This document shows positions 39,598 to 51,155 of a DNA stretch of 64,000 nucleotides, piece after piece (within the stretch, counting starts at the first letter, position 1; every line of letters begins with the position of its first letter). A program made the position numbers and the translations under genes. The stretch lies in assembly GCA_021234155.1 (NCBI GenBank), contig JAJEKV010000814.1, positions 21,823 through 85,822 on the forward strand, in the 5' to 3' direction. Origin of the DNA: Isoetes taiwanensis (lineage: Eukaryota > Streptophyta > Lycopodiopsida > Isoetales > Isoetaceae). The notes beneath the pieces are model-generated. The model had not been told where the DNA came from, did not search any database, and worked only from the letters and a program-made list of their open reading frames with translations.

Positions 39598-39670
39598 TAA
39601 TTCCATGAATAATTTATGTTTCAAATATACTTAAGGGTAACGTTCCCATTAAGATAAAATAGACTATAAC

Positions 39671-40370
39671 ATTCTAGCTAGTTCAAGAAGGTTCTGGAAT
39701 GTTCTGGAAGGCTCTAGAAAGTTCTAGAATCTTCTAGAAAGTTCTAGAACATAAGAGAATCTAGGGGGATCTAAGAAAAGTCTTCCAGAAAGTTCCAAAT
39801 TGTTCTAATAAGTTTTAGAATGTTCTAGAATGTAGGGGAATCTACAGGAATGTAAGGAAATCTAGGGAAATACTTCCAGAAAGTTCTAGAATATATTGAA
39901 AGTCTTAGAATGTTTTAGAAAGTCTTAGAATGTTCTAAAAAGTTATAGAATGTAAAGGAATCCAGAAGAATTTAATAGAATGTAAGAAAATCTTATAAAA
40001 TGTAAGAAAATCTAGGAAAATATTTACAAGCCTAAGGGAATCTCTTAAAATCTGGGGGATCTAAAGGAATTTTCATAAAATCTAAGGGAATCTAAGAAAA
40101 TGTTGATGAAATCTTAGAGTATCTAAGGAAATCTTTATAGAATCTCTTTGAATCTCATGTAATGTAAGGGAACCTAGGGCAATATCATAAAATCTAAATG
40201 AATCTAAGGGGATCTTTATAGAATCTTGGAGAATCTAGAGAAATCTAATAGAATCTAGAGGGAATCTTATAAAATTTAGAGAAATGCTCATTTAACCCTC
40301 TAAAGAGAACCTTGGTAGAATCTTAGAGAATCTATCAAGAGATTCTTTTACAAGAACTTGCACGTAGGAA
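39671..40370. repeat. Decamer array matching heat-shock element consensus
   Basis: Seven consecutive decamers in exact phase at 39681-39750 follow the pattern (g/c)TTCnnGAAn; only one carries a CTC in place of TTC. This is the nTTCnnGAAn alternating inverted repeat recognised by heat-shock factors, here with about 14 half-sites. From 39781 the array decays, then shifts to gaatctaag-type decamers until about 40370. It lies about 0.3-1.1 kb upstream of the terpene synthase-like frame, on either strand equally. Functional binding is an inference. Confidence 0.7.
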
Positions 40371-40477
40371 CATGCTAAAACTCGAACATGCACCGTAGGA
40401 CGCATTAAATTTCTTGTATGTATATATTTTATACACGTGAAATCATAAATATGGACCCAACGTTGGTAGACGATGTT

Positions 40478-40777
40478 ACATGCCATTATTACACTTTAAA
40501 GCATACATGGAGTCTACCTAGACAACCCCAAAGATACAGTTCATAAACTTGTAGACATGTTTAACATGTTTATAAGAAGTGTTACACATGCCTAATATAT
40601 TAAAATAGTCTACGGTTCCACTTAGACTCTCATATTGGTGGATGGATAATATAAATCTACATTGTGTGGTGTTATATGCCATTATTACACTTTAAAGCAT
40701 ACATGGAGCCTACCTAGACAACCCCGAAATACAGTTCATAAACTTGTAGACATGCTTAACATGTTTATAAGAAGTGT
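40478..40777. repeat. Two-copy direct repeat at the MTPSL 5' end
   Basis: About 40483-40590 and 40677-40777 are direct copies, sharing gccattattacactttaaag, the catggag.ctacctagacaa part and an acatgtttataagaagtgt end. The second copy covers the first 40 codons of the open frame that leads into the terpene synthase-like gene, so the annotated upstream Met is probably repeat-derived. Confidence 0.8.
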
Positions 40778-42079
40778 TTGCCTATTTCTACAGTTTGCTA
40801 CCTTGTGTGGAGAGCAAACACAAGGAACGATGCTCTCAAATTTGGCATGCCATCCATCCTATGGGGTAGCAAGGAAGCATATTTTGCATAGACCCATAGG
40901 GGTAGCAACACGAAGTGAATCTGCAATAGAAATATGCACGAATAGAATTGCAATCTCTACGATGTGGAAAAATGCACATCAAGTTAGTTGCTCTAGATCC
41001 CGCAATCCTTCATGTGTTGCATTTTTTGAGGATTCTGAGATGGATCTATTGCAGGTGTCATGCAATAAACCTAAGGCATGCCATCCGTGCGCTAATGACA
41101 TCATCAAGAATATGGAGCAATATGCACATAATCTATCTATTCATGATGGTGTCTCTATCAAGCATCTCTTGGCTGCCAAAAGCACACTACTCACTTGCAA
41201 TCTCTTTCCAATGATTGATGCAAAGAGAGTGCAAATTTGTGCCATGGGGTGTTTGTGGGGTTGGTTACTTGACATCATAGTGGATGGTGAGGAGTCTTTA
41301 TATGATGCACATTGCTATCAAAAGCTTCTAGATCAGCATTTGAAAATAATGGAGGGAGGTTTGAGTTTAGATGATATTGGTGGAGGATCAGAAGTTCAGT
41401 GCTTACAAGTATTCTCTGATTTTTTTGGAAAGGAGTGTGCTCTCATTCATCTAACCATGGCCACATAGCTTTGTCTATCAAGAACTTATTAACTGCAATT
41501 GCTGATGAGTTCACTCTTCGTGGTCTACCAAAAGCATTAACTTTGGATTCCTTTCTTGATGTGCGCAAGAGGACCACCGGTGTATGTGTTTTTCTGGCCT
41601 CCTTGGAATTTGGGATGGGAGTTGAAATTAGTGACCAAGTTTGGGAGGGTGTTGCTTTTCAACAATTTCGTCACCATCTTAGCCTTTATCAGTCTTTCTG
41701 CAATGACCTCTTCTCATTTTGCAAGGAGAGAGAAATTGGAGATGTTATGAATACACCATCTATTATAATGATAGAGAGGGGTTGTAGCCTAAGAGAGGCC
41801 GTAAAGGAAGTATGTAGGATGGTTGAGGAGGAAGAACTCAAGTGCAGATATCTGTTAAACAAAATGATTAGTTCGATAAAAGATGCAAGACTTTTAGAAT
41901 TCCTGCATTGTTGTGAATATCTGGCATCGGGTTACTTCCATTGGTCCTATGAAACTAGTCGATACAAGACTGCAAGTATATCTTTTCAACCTTCAACTTT
42001 GGGTGATAAGACTACTATCACAATAATACCCTCTTGGGGCGAGCATATGGAGTGGTCCACGTTAAGCAATGAGATTTAA
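40662..42079 (+). pseudogene. Microbial terpene synthase-like (MTPSL) gene, one frameshift
   Basis: Class I terpene synthases of the MTPSL type make mono- or sesquiterpenes from prenyl diphosphates. They occur in non-seed plants and are related to bacterial and fungal enzymes. Frame 1 (40662-41468) carries the Asp-rich region GCLWGWLLDIIVDGEES at residues 196-212; the usual second Asp is Ile. Frame 2 (41435-42079) carries the NSE metal-binding motif NDLFSFCKE (Asn90, Ser94, Glu98; 41702-41728) and, 86 residues on, the Arg-Tyr pair in HWSYETSRYKT, both in family-typical positions. The two frames join across a T7 run at 41420-41426; one base is missing, or the indel is an assembly error. No intron is apparent. 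The true start is uncertain because the first about 40 codons lie in a repeat; the unique part begins near 40780. It could be a recently inactivated gene, or functional if the frameshift is an error. Confidence 0.8.
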
Positions 42080-43139
42080 ATCTTTATAAAATCATGAATT
42101 AGCCTAGTTATAGCTAGTAGCTAATGGCTTATATCATCATCAACGCCGTCATTATTGTTGTTGTCATCATTATCTCATCACTTCTTAGTTCTGCAAACTC
42201 TCACCTATGCGATCACATTTCTATTGTGTGTAGGATCACAGTCCTGTAATTGAGATTCCTCTTCGATGGACACAAAATAAAATTATTATGGCTTATAATT
42301 GTTCAATGTTAAGAAAAGGGTATTGATTTGAGTTGAATCATTTTATCCATTAGGGTTATAGTCATGCCTTTTCTTTTTATTTTGTTATAATTTTTTTGTA
42401 CTGATGAAAAAAGTTTGCCCTCCTTGAAAAAAAAAAACCAAGGCTTGAACTAGTTAAAACTAGCACAAACATTAGCATTGGTCAATCCCTCTGTTGTCTT
42501 ATCTGGCCATATGAGAACATTAAAGTCCAGGATGGTACCATTCTTCCAAGGTATACAATTTTAAATAAGCATATTAAAATGCGATCAAAAACCTTAATCC
42601 AAAGTTTTGATTATGGGTTGAAATGCTTGCACTTATGTGAGGGCAGGCAATGTCAGCTTGCTTGAAGAATGCTTCAATGGCATGCAGAAAATGTGCATTA
42701 AGCTAAAAGATGCAGTCTTACTAGCATTCTTCCTGCATGTAGCCATGTTGGCTTTGTGACGAAGGTTGTTACTTTGGGTCAATGATAGAAGAACATGAAC
42801 TTACTCCTATGCGCGTGCAAGATATCTAAATGAGGCAGGATATTTTCTTCAGGCTTGTGAACCTGATGTCATAATAAGATGGCTATCTCTGGTCACAGCA
42901 TGCAAAACTTACTTCAACTTCTGAGTATGACAATACATTTCTGCGTATTTCCTTGAGATATCAATGACAAATTCGTTCTTTTGTTTAGATGTTTGTAAAT
43001 GTTTTTGTGAATGTTTCAGATTTGTAAATTGCAGTTTTACTATGCTAAAATGGTTACATGAACATTTTGATAATTGTTAAACATTGTTGTCAAATTCAAG
43101 GTTGTTGCTAAAAGATATTTATCAAGAAGGTCATGTTGT
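42080..43139. other. Downstream flank of MTPSL
   Basis: No gene supported. Presumed 3' UTR and flank, with an A-rich run at about 42427-42439. No target-site duplication or clear poly-A tail of retroposition could be matched to the 5' side. Confidence 0.35.
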
Positions 43140-46100
43140 TTGAGATTTCAATCCGCATCGTAAGGCAGAGCAAATCCCAAAATCCGCACCTCTAGCCGAG
43201 GATGTGTTAAAATGGACCCCCAGAGATGGTTTGGCCAAGGGCGCCGGATGACAGCCGTGTGACACGCGGTATGGCGGTAATTTCTTATTCTTTGGGCAAG
43301 TATCTTGGACCTGGTCATTTTGTAATGGTCGCACGCTGGCCGCCCCTCCGTCCCGCCGCTTCACTTGTAGACGGGAGAATCCGAGGGGGCACGGTGTGGT
43401 GGATTAACGTGCTAGCGGGCGAGCAATGCCTACACTTGATCACTCGCCGGTGTTGGGGCAGTGGGACGAGGAAGTAGACTCCACCATCACTCGCTTTGCG
43501 GATAGATTGGCGTGCCAACCGAGCACCCATTGCCCCAACACCCCATGTACCGCGGTTAGCGTCTAGACTATGATCATGCGGGGGCGTCTATGCGAGGATG
43601 CTTGAGCATGAGCCGGAGTGCCGAAACTCCCCACACTTCAACAACAGCACGCACCCGCCTGAACCCGGCTCCTTCCAGGGTAGGGGATGATGCTTTGGGA
43701 GAGACCGCTGGAAATAATCCATGTGGGCTGCAACCACCTTCCCCGCAAGTAATCATCGGTTCGATGATCTAATGCTCCTGAGCTGAAACGATGGCTCCGC
43801 CAAGGCCGACCCCACCATTCCCGCAGGCCGTCAATCCACCGCTTCCTTCCTCAAGACCAAGAAAGCCAGTACCTTGTGGAGCACCAAAGAATGACATGTT
43901 TGGTCTTCTAGACCGCCACCCTAGGGCTTACGAGAAAGGTCTTGAGTAACTGCATGACCCACGTGAAATATTACCCTAACAATGGGTGAGATACTTGCAA
44001 AATTTGTATGATGACCCAATGGGAAGCCGGCACCAAGATTCCTCAGACAAAGTGCCTAGCAATCGGGCCACATCAAGGGGATGTCATAATGGGCATGCAA
44101 CGCCAGCTAATTTGAAGGCAGCCAGATTTGGATGGTATCGCGGTGAGCTTCTCAAGTGGGCGGGCCCCAATGGTGCGGTTCTCCGCGACACTCTTCAACA
44201 AGGGCACATTGCAGAAGGCTTCCCCGCCTTTGGACTACCCGTAGAGTTGTGCCCATATAAAGCGGGGGACCCTACGTTGATAAATTATGGTGGGATTCGT
44301 CTTTGCCAAGTTGCCCTTAACGGATTCTTGAGCGGCGATTGACACTTTGGGCGAGGATGGAGAAGTGCGGGCTCAAGACGCTAGCAAGCTTCCGCCGCAG
44401 GCATTCTACTATTGACCATATCTTCACTCTGCTTGAACACTCATGAGATAGCCGAGGTCGGCCTTGATCTGTCTTGTTGCTTTGTGGATTTGCAGCGCTT
44501 TTGACACGCGTGCCTCGGAAGGATAAGTTGTGGGGCCGATTGGAGGCGACTAGGGACCCCGTGGACTTGCAGAATGCTATATACAGACTATATGAGGCTT
44601 GCTCCTGGTCGTCCTGCACACTCCCGGGGAGCCTGCTTGTTAGTAGCATTGGGGTGCGCCAGGCTGCCCTCTATCCCCGCTCGGCTGGGTACATATGACT
44701 GACCAGAAGAAGAATGGCTAGTCAAGTACCCGAGCTCGGTTGATGCACCACATAATCCGCAACTCATATATGCCGATGATGTTGACTGCCAAGATATACC
44801 CCTTGAGGACATGCAACGCCATCTCCGATGCTTTGGATACTTTCTCGCCAATTCACCGCATGAGAGTTAAATTGGCCAAGACAAGGGTGCGGGGCTGGTC
44901 CCATCATCCGCACCCACGCCTTCCCTCATTCACTTACCGTAAGGTGTAGTGGAGGTGGCCTACCTTTATAATTATTTGGGCATTGAGTTTTCTACTACCA
45001 CACACCGATGCATCCCTCGTGTTACGGGTCACCGCAGCCGGAAAGCCCCGTGATGCAATGCAAAACAACAAATACAAGGCAGGCCAGATGCATGGGGTCA
45101 CCAGCACACTTGTTCAGTGGCCTTGGTTGAACCGGTCCTCCTCTATGGGGTGTATGTAGGGGCCGATTGATATCCCTCACCACTTGGAACGATCTAGAGT
45201 GTATGTATAGGTTTTCTTGGCCCTGCACGGGAGTGAAATCCACGGTCCCATATCAGATCTTGCTCCAAGAGACATGCTTCCTTCCATTCTGAGGGTCGCT
45301 ACTGAACGCCACATTATTTACTTCCGTAAGGTGGTGGCTATGGATGAAGCCCGGCTGCCCAACCTTGCTTTGGCGGTGGCGATGGGCCCCAGCCACTCAA
45401 AGGTCAGCTTTGGAAAGACAAGCAAGCCCTGGTGGTTCGCTATGGAATGTGCGGGCAATACGGATGTGGACCGATGCATACACCGGTGAACGCTACCGCT
45501 TTGAAGCAAAGATTGATGCTTGCTTCATGGCCAAGCTTTTTGGGATGCTGAGAGGCCCTGTCACATGTCAAGGTGGCAAATTATCGACGAGTTAATCCCA
45601 TGCTCACGAGGGGCCCACACCACTACCTGCGCACCCATCTACCCATGAAAAAGCGTGGTGATTGTTTCCATTCGCGACAGTGCACACCACCTCCGCATTG
45701 AGGCGGGGAGATGGATTCGAGGGCAGCGTGAGGGCGAGTCACATCGCCGCCGCATCAGCGAGTGGCCATTGAGGATGAAAGTCACGCCCTCGTGGCGTTT
45801 GTCCGCACGAGCATATCCGCCTCGGTATGCCGGTCGATTGGTTGTGCCCCATCGCCTTGCATGAGCTAATGAAACACGCCTCCAGGGGCTTGTTGGGATC
45901 ATTACCTCGGGAGGTAATGGATAATGCCAGTTTCAGTTATGCCCCTCGTGGGCATTAACCTCAAACCGCATTTCTTGTGATTATGTATATAATGTCGCGG
46001 TATGTCAAAGATCCTTATTGCTACTAAGGTTTTTCCCACGAAAACCCTTCGGCGGGGTATTTTAATCAGGTAGTACGCCGCCGCCGCTTGCTCTCTCTTT

Positions 46101-46166
46101 GTACTTGGGTCCCATAGGCGGTTGGTCTCCGTGGACTATAAAATCATATTCTATTCTATTCTATTT
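43140..46166 (+). mobile_element. LINE retrotransposon with (ATTCT)n tail
   Basis: Degenerate plus-strand non-LTR element, about 3.0 kb, 5'-truncated or unrecognisable before 43140. Reverse transcriptase blocks appear in order over shifting frames. LYKAGDPT-type block 1 (PYKAGDPTLINYGGIRL) is at about 44255-44305. VPRKDKLWGRLEA and DLQNAIYRLYEA follow at about 44510-44600, then SIGVRQAALYP at about 44650. LIYADDVDC, the catalytic box, is at about 44762. A YLGIEFS segment and VLLYGVYVGAD lie at about 44975-45160. A terminal HHLRIEAGRW block near 45690 recalls the C-terminal zinc-binding part of plant LINE ORF2. The 3' end is a short UTR and about four ATTCT units (46148-46166). Confidence 0.85.
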
Positions 46167-46955
46167 AAAAAAATATTGTTTGTCCTTCCGTTTCTTTATG
46201 GACTATCGTGTATGACCTTCAATGAAACCTCGCATCCTACGGGCTGCCACTCAGCCCCCGGTGGTACCAAGCATCCCCTACTAGTTTGACATCGTATAAC
46301 TTGAAGTGGCGTTGCTAGATTGGGAAGCGATTTAGTTTTGATATAGGCAATCTTGTTGGGCATGTTGCCATTTCATATGCATAGCCATTAAAATGCTTAC
46401 ATGATTGCAATATTGACTGCCCATGCCAAAAGACAACTTGCAAACTTAAAACATTATAAACTAGTAACGGAAAAAAAATTACATATCAATTATGCTTGCA
46501 ACACGAGTTTGTAATTTTGCAACACGAGCTCAAAAATTACAAGCTCAAATTTGAGCATTACTTGAGGGTTGGTAAACATATTAATAAAGTAATGCTCAAA
46601 TTGGTTATAATGAGTTTCATAAGATATCATAAAAGGTACACCTCGATGGTACAAGTCGATACTATCCGCCTTACATTGAAGGCTTATATTGAACATACAT
46701 CACGAGTTAGTTATGCACAACCTTGCATTCAAGGCTTATATTAGTATACACCTCGAGTTACGCACAACGTTGTTGCAGATGTTTACTAATATGGCAGATG
46801 TTTACTAATATTGACTTAAATCTGCCATAGGAAAAACATTTAGGATGTTGGATATTCAATGTAGACACCTATCATATAATTCATCGATAGAGTTAGTTGG
46901 AGAATTGCACTTACCAGATTAGTATCATTCATTCAAGGTCTCCAGAGGACTCCAC
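46167..46955. other. Spacer before GDSL 3' end
   Basis: No gene supported. Contains tandem-like copies of acctcgagttacgcac / cacgagttag and atgtttactaatat(g/t) motifs at about 46700-46812. Confidence 0.4.
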
Positions 46956-48341
46956 TCAAGATATGTATTTTAGCTTGAAGGAACATGATAAACTTGTGTC
47001 CAAGGGAGGATCAACATATTGGCCTGCCAAAAATGCCAAAGCAATATGGCGATTAAATGCCTCCGTGAAATGGAGTCCATCTAGGCTTATATATGATGAA
47101 ACATTGCATGTTTTGCAACATGGATTAATGATTCCATCATGCGTGATACCTACATTCACCAATGTTTTGAAGTGAGTGAAAACTGTAAAATCCATGCAAT
47201 TAACGACCAATGCCTTGAAACAACATACCATATATGGATGGATTTTCCAACAAATGAAGGTGGAACCCATAAGCATCTGCATGCCAAAATGTAGCATCTT
47301 GAAATTGAGTTCTATAGTTATGAACCATTCTCAAAAGCAACGAGTTAAAAACCCGAGTTGCATTGTTGAGGGGTATGGAGCATCCTAAAGCATTGTAGTC
47401 CTCAGGATGTTTGGTGCCAAATTCCTTAATCATTATTGGTAGACAACCCATAACAGGGGCATTAACAATAAGAAATGCTCTACCTCCTTCGCTATACAGT
47501 TCCTTCATCAACATAATCAACTAGTTGGCAAAATCCATAGGGTCATAGAATTCAAATCAATTAGGCAAGCAGCACTTACATTGATAGCATTTGTGATTGC
47601 TTGAATGGCCTCAGGCACTACTTCTGATTGAAATCTTTGTAAATCATAGGTGGGTAAAGTCAATCGAAAATCATTCACTCCAATTTGAATAAAATAAAGT
47701 CCTTTTGAAAAGTAACTGAGGTTGGGGAAGTGCGAATGCATCCCTACTCAACAAGAAGATATTTATGTTAGAACAAACCTTTTTTACTATGGATAGAAAT
47801 AATGGGAAAAGGAAAAAACAAACCCGTGCCAAGTGCTTCAACGTTAGATTTAAAAAATACATAATTTTGAATTTGTTGTTGCAAATGGATGCTAGTCTCA
47901 AAGGTAGTGTTGCGAGCGGTAGCACCAGCGACTGCAAAGTTGACGCCATGCTTATAATCTTGATTGAAGTTCATGGAATATCCAGAAAGAAAGGGCAACC
48001 CTAATGCTTGTGCTACATATCAGAAAAAGAAAATTGTTAGCAATATCTTAGACATCTTAAAACCATATAATTCAGTCCATAACCATATAAAATAGTTTAC
48101 CTAAGAAATCAATAAGCAGACGACCGTCGCTCCATCGATAAGGCAAGCGACGATCAGGGCCATCTGGGAGAGGTCCAGGTTTAGGAGGATACATAAAAGC
48201 TGCATTTCCAGTATCGCTTAAGGAATCTCCAAAGCAGAATATGGCTGGCGGGCATGAACTTTTGACACCCAATATTATACACCCCAAAATCAATAAAGCC
48301 ACCACCATAGTCATGGGTTGAAAAATCATCATACCCATCAC
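46956..48341 (-). CDS. GDSL esterase/lipase, five exons, 359 aa
   Basis: Secreted SGNH-hydrolase family enzyme acting on ester bonds of lipids, cutin or acylated metabolites; the exact substrate cannot be told. Minus-strand exons: 48341-48101, 48012-47824, 47743-47580, 47520-47229 and 47149-46956, all with GT/AG introns. Lengths 241+189+164+292+194 give 1,080 nt, exactly 360 codons with the stop. A hydrophobic signal peptide covers residues 10-28. Block I is FCFGDSLSDTGN (Ser40), block II NFAVAGATA (Gly110), block III FIQIGVNDF (Asn167) and block V DGLHFTEAFNR (Asp319, His322), so the catalytic set is complete. NAPVMGCLP is also family-typical. The start is the first Met of the frame; Met11 is an alternative. 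The exon 2 donor (gtttgttt) is the least certain splice site. The gene is framed by a LINE and unassigned repeats; no lesion is seen in the model. Confidence 0.85.
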
Positions 48342-49600
48342 GAATTAGCTCTTGTAGCCCACTCTTCAAGCTAAAATTTCCATTGAATTTAATTCAATTC
48401 AATCTTCAAGCTAACTCAAATCTCAAGTCTTAAGCAATCTTTCAAATCTCAAATCTTTCAATCTTCAAGAGCGCTCTTTTTCAACCTATCCCAACTTTTT
48501 GAACCGACAATAAATAGAGTCCGCCTATTCTTCACGTTAAATTCTATCTTAATCTAATAGGCAAGTTTATCTTATCCACTTAGGCGAGTTTATCTTATCC
48601 ACTTTACTAATTTTAGGATTTTTCTAGTTTTCACATGTTTATTTTTGGCATGGGTAAACAATGTTTTCCTACCAGAAGATAAAATTGCGAGAGTTTTTTT
48701 TCTTTCCCTTCTGCGAAGTCCGGCAATGGCGCTCTGCGGCCATGGCGCTCGACGGCGATATCCCCTGGCGGTGGGCGGCTATGGCGCCCGCCCTTGTACT
48801 CAGTGTTTTTTATGGTGAAGATTGCTTTGTTGTTTCACTGGATTCCGCCTGTTCTTGAGGCAAAGCAAGTACCTAATAGTGATTTGTCATGCTCAGAGTG
48901 ACTTTTTCCTCTTTTTATGCTTTCAGAATGCTTGATACTAATTTTTTCTGCATGCAGGTCAAAATGCAGGATATTATTTTGAGTTTTATGCCGCTGGGTA
49001 GATTCATTCCGGGAAGTGTTTGCTTTGGTTTAAACGGCAAAGGGATAAGGAAATGCCAGGCCGGATCCTGGTGGTTTTTTCCGCCGGCTCTTCATTTTTC
49101 TTGTATCCTCTGCTTCTCTTCTTGAATCTTCTGTTTGCATAGGTCTGTCGGCCATTGTTGTTTGCTTTTGCTCCTTCTGTATACAAGAATCTGCATTTTA
49201 CAGCCTAGAAATTGCATAGTTTCTTTGATTTTGGTTCAAATTGAACCAAATCATGTGCAAATCTGCCTCTCTGCAGATGGATTCTTATGATGCTATGAAA
49301 GGTTTGCTTTCATTGATTTCAGTCGCTTATTTGCTTACGTGAAATCATGAGATTTTTGTCAAATTTTTTTCGAGAAGCGGAGGAACCTGTCTTGTATAAC
49401 AGAAGAACTGTGTAAACCCAATTGCTCTTCCCAAATGCTGGTTTGCTGACCACGGTTACTTGTAAAACAACAAAATATGAACCATGAAAATACACAAGCA
49501 ATTTGTAAAACAAGACATGAACCAAATTGATGCAAAGATTCATTTTAATCATGAAAATGCACAAGCAATGCTATTTAATTGGGGCTGACAACAATTTGAG
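48342..49600. other. GDSL promoter side and unassigned DNA
   Basis: Upstream of the GDSL start, ttcaatcttcaag-type direct repeats lie at about 48380-48470 and cgagtttatcttatccact repeats at about 48560-48605. A weak TATA-like minus-strand ctatttatt is at 48509-48517. At 48661-48858 a plus-strand open frame contains repeated atggcgctc/atggcgccc motifs. At 48889-49125 another open frame of 78 codons follows a possible acceptor (tgcatgcag). Neither resembles a known family. Confidence 0.35.
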
Positions 49601-51150
49601 AACTAGAAAAACGCAGTCTTTGTAAGCTGCATTTTAAACTTCATTATAATGTAAACTTCATTATAACTATCCTGTACTTCACATTGCAAATAAAATAGGA
49701 AAATTTAAAAAAAACCTTTCTAGTTTCTAGTTTGAAGTATTTTGCGAAAATGCCCCAAGTTTTTCAAAAATTATAACTTTGCCCTACTTTTGCCATAACA
49801 TACAAGAAATTACAGAAAAGCAAGAAGAACGAGGGGCTTTATGCCACTTGCAGCAACAAGAACACAGCGATCACCAAAAACACAACGAACCCTACAACAA
49901 GAACACAAGGATCCTGTCTCCACGAGGACCCCTTATCCTTTCTTCAGCTTTTCCAGTAGCTCCTTATATCTTAGATTGCATTGCAGTAGGCTTTGAGCTT
50001 TTGAGGGTTACTGGAAAATTTGTAGCTTCCAACTTGTACTGCACACCTGTTGCTGGAAAATCACATCCTGCAATAATCGAAAGATATTCCTATTACTAAA
50101 AGCCACACAGAAACATATTCCTATTACTAAAAGCCACAGAGAGAAACAATCACTGCATGGTTTTCCATGGCCGAATTCTTCTCGCCTTTTATTTTTTTTT
50201 GAGGATTGGACTTGGAAACCCGTATAAACTGATATATTGAACAAAAATTACAACCGAAATTTGTGTAAAACGCCTTCCATTCACATGAATAGTTCTGTAA
50301 AAATCAGCCATGTGAACATGGTATGTTGCTTTGTCAAATTGTCAACAAATATCAATGGACTAGGATCCCTGTCTGTATATGTTGCTTTGCCAAATTGTCA
50401 ACAAATATCAATGGACTAGGATCCCTGTCTGTATCAATATGCTCCATGATTGAATGGTTCTGGGAATGAAAAATACATCATTCAATCAATAAATCGTTGC
50501 CTTTTCTGTCAACATAATAAATTGTTGCCTTTTCTGTCAACATAAAAAATTTGAATGCAATGTTTTATATTAGCAGAACTCTTGAAGATGTTACCTTGCT
50601 GACGATGAATATGAGTAGCTCAAAGCCTAAACAGTTGTCCATACAGGAAAATAGTTCCCCATGCTATTGGCTTCAATTACCATCTGAGATTTTAAAAGAA
50701 AATTAGATCATACATGTTGATGCAGCAAAAAATATATATAGAATAAAATAAGAGTTTTTTGGCTTTGCAATAGAATGTGCATCCTTTAAAGTGGTGCTAG
50801 CTCCTGGAAATGCCATCTGTTCATTTGCAACAACAGATACTTACTTGGAACATGACATTAACTGCCATAACATAACACTATGACAATAACAGCAGCATGT
50901 GCATGGAGCATGAACATAACTGCCATGATGAGGTCTGCAGGACCAGGAACAAAAAGTGCGAAAGTCATATCATTCCAAAGCTTTATTCCATAATGCACAT
51001 AAAGGTAGCAAATCCATTGAGTTATTAAATGCTCAAACTAATTTGAAACGAAATGTCATAATTTGAAATGAATAGTCTCAAACTACTCTAAAGTTAACAA
51101 TTGAAATGAATCGTCTTAAACTACTCCAACTACTCCAACGTTTAAAATCA
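49601..51150. other. Unassigned DNA with short tandem duplications
   Basis: No gene supported. A 56-bp tandem duplication (50322-50377 and 50378-50433) contains ccaaattgtcaacaaatatc, and a shorter one of about 31 bp lies at about 50493-50548 (ttgccttttctgtcaacata). Also a repeated cattcctattactaaaagcc at about 50084 and 50114. Confidence 0.6.
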
Positions 51151-51155
51151 GCTAC

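Larger units (their letters stand above)
39165..40498. repeat. Repeat module A, copy 2 (tRNA-like head plus decamer array)
   Basis: Better-preserved copy of the module at 18859-20147. In plus orientation it has gatcctacgg sub-repeats (39235-39480), the tRNA-like head on the minus strand (39536-39597), the decamer array (39671-40370) and a tail that continues to gccattattacactttaaag. It lacks the 485-bp module I that splits copy 1 at the corresponding position near 40430. Confidence 0.75.

Noticed and set aside
43131-43530. Minus-strand open frames at the LINE 5' end
   Set aside because: The region belongs to a plus-strand LINE; the GC-rich composition creates open antisense frames.
46956-48341. 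GDSL gene as a pseudogene because its open frames are split
   Set aside because: The splits coincide with GT/AG introns, and the exon lengths sum to an exact 360 codons including the stop.
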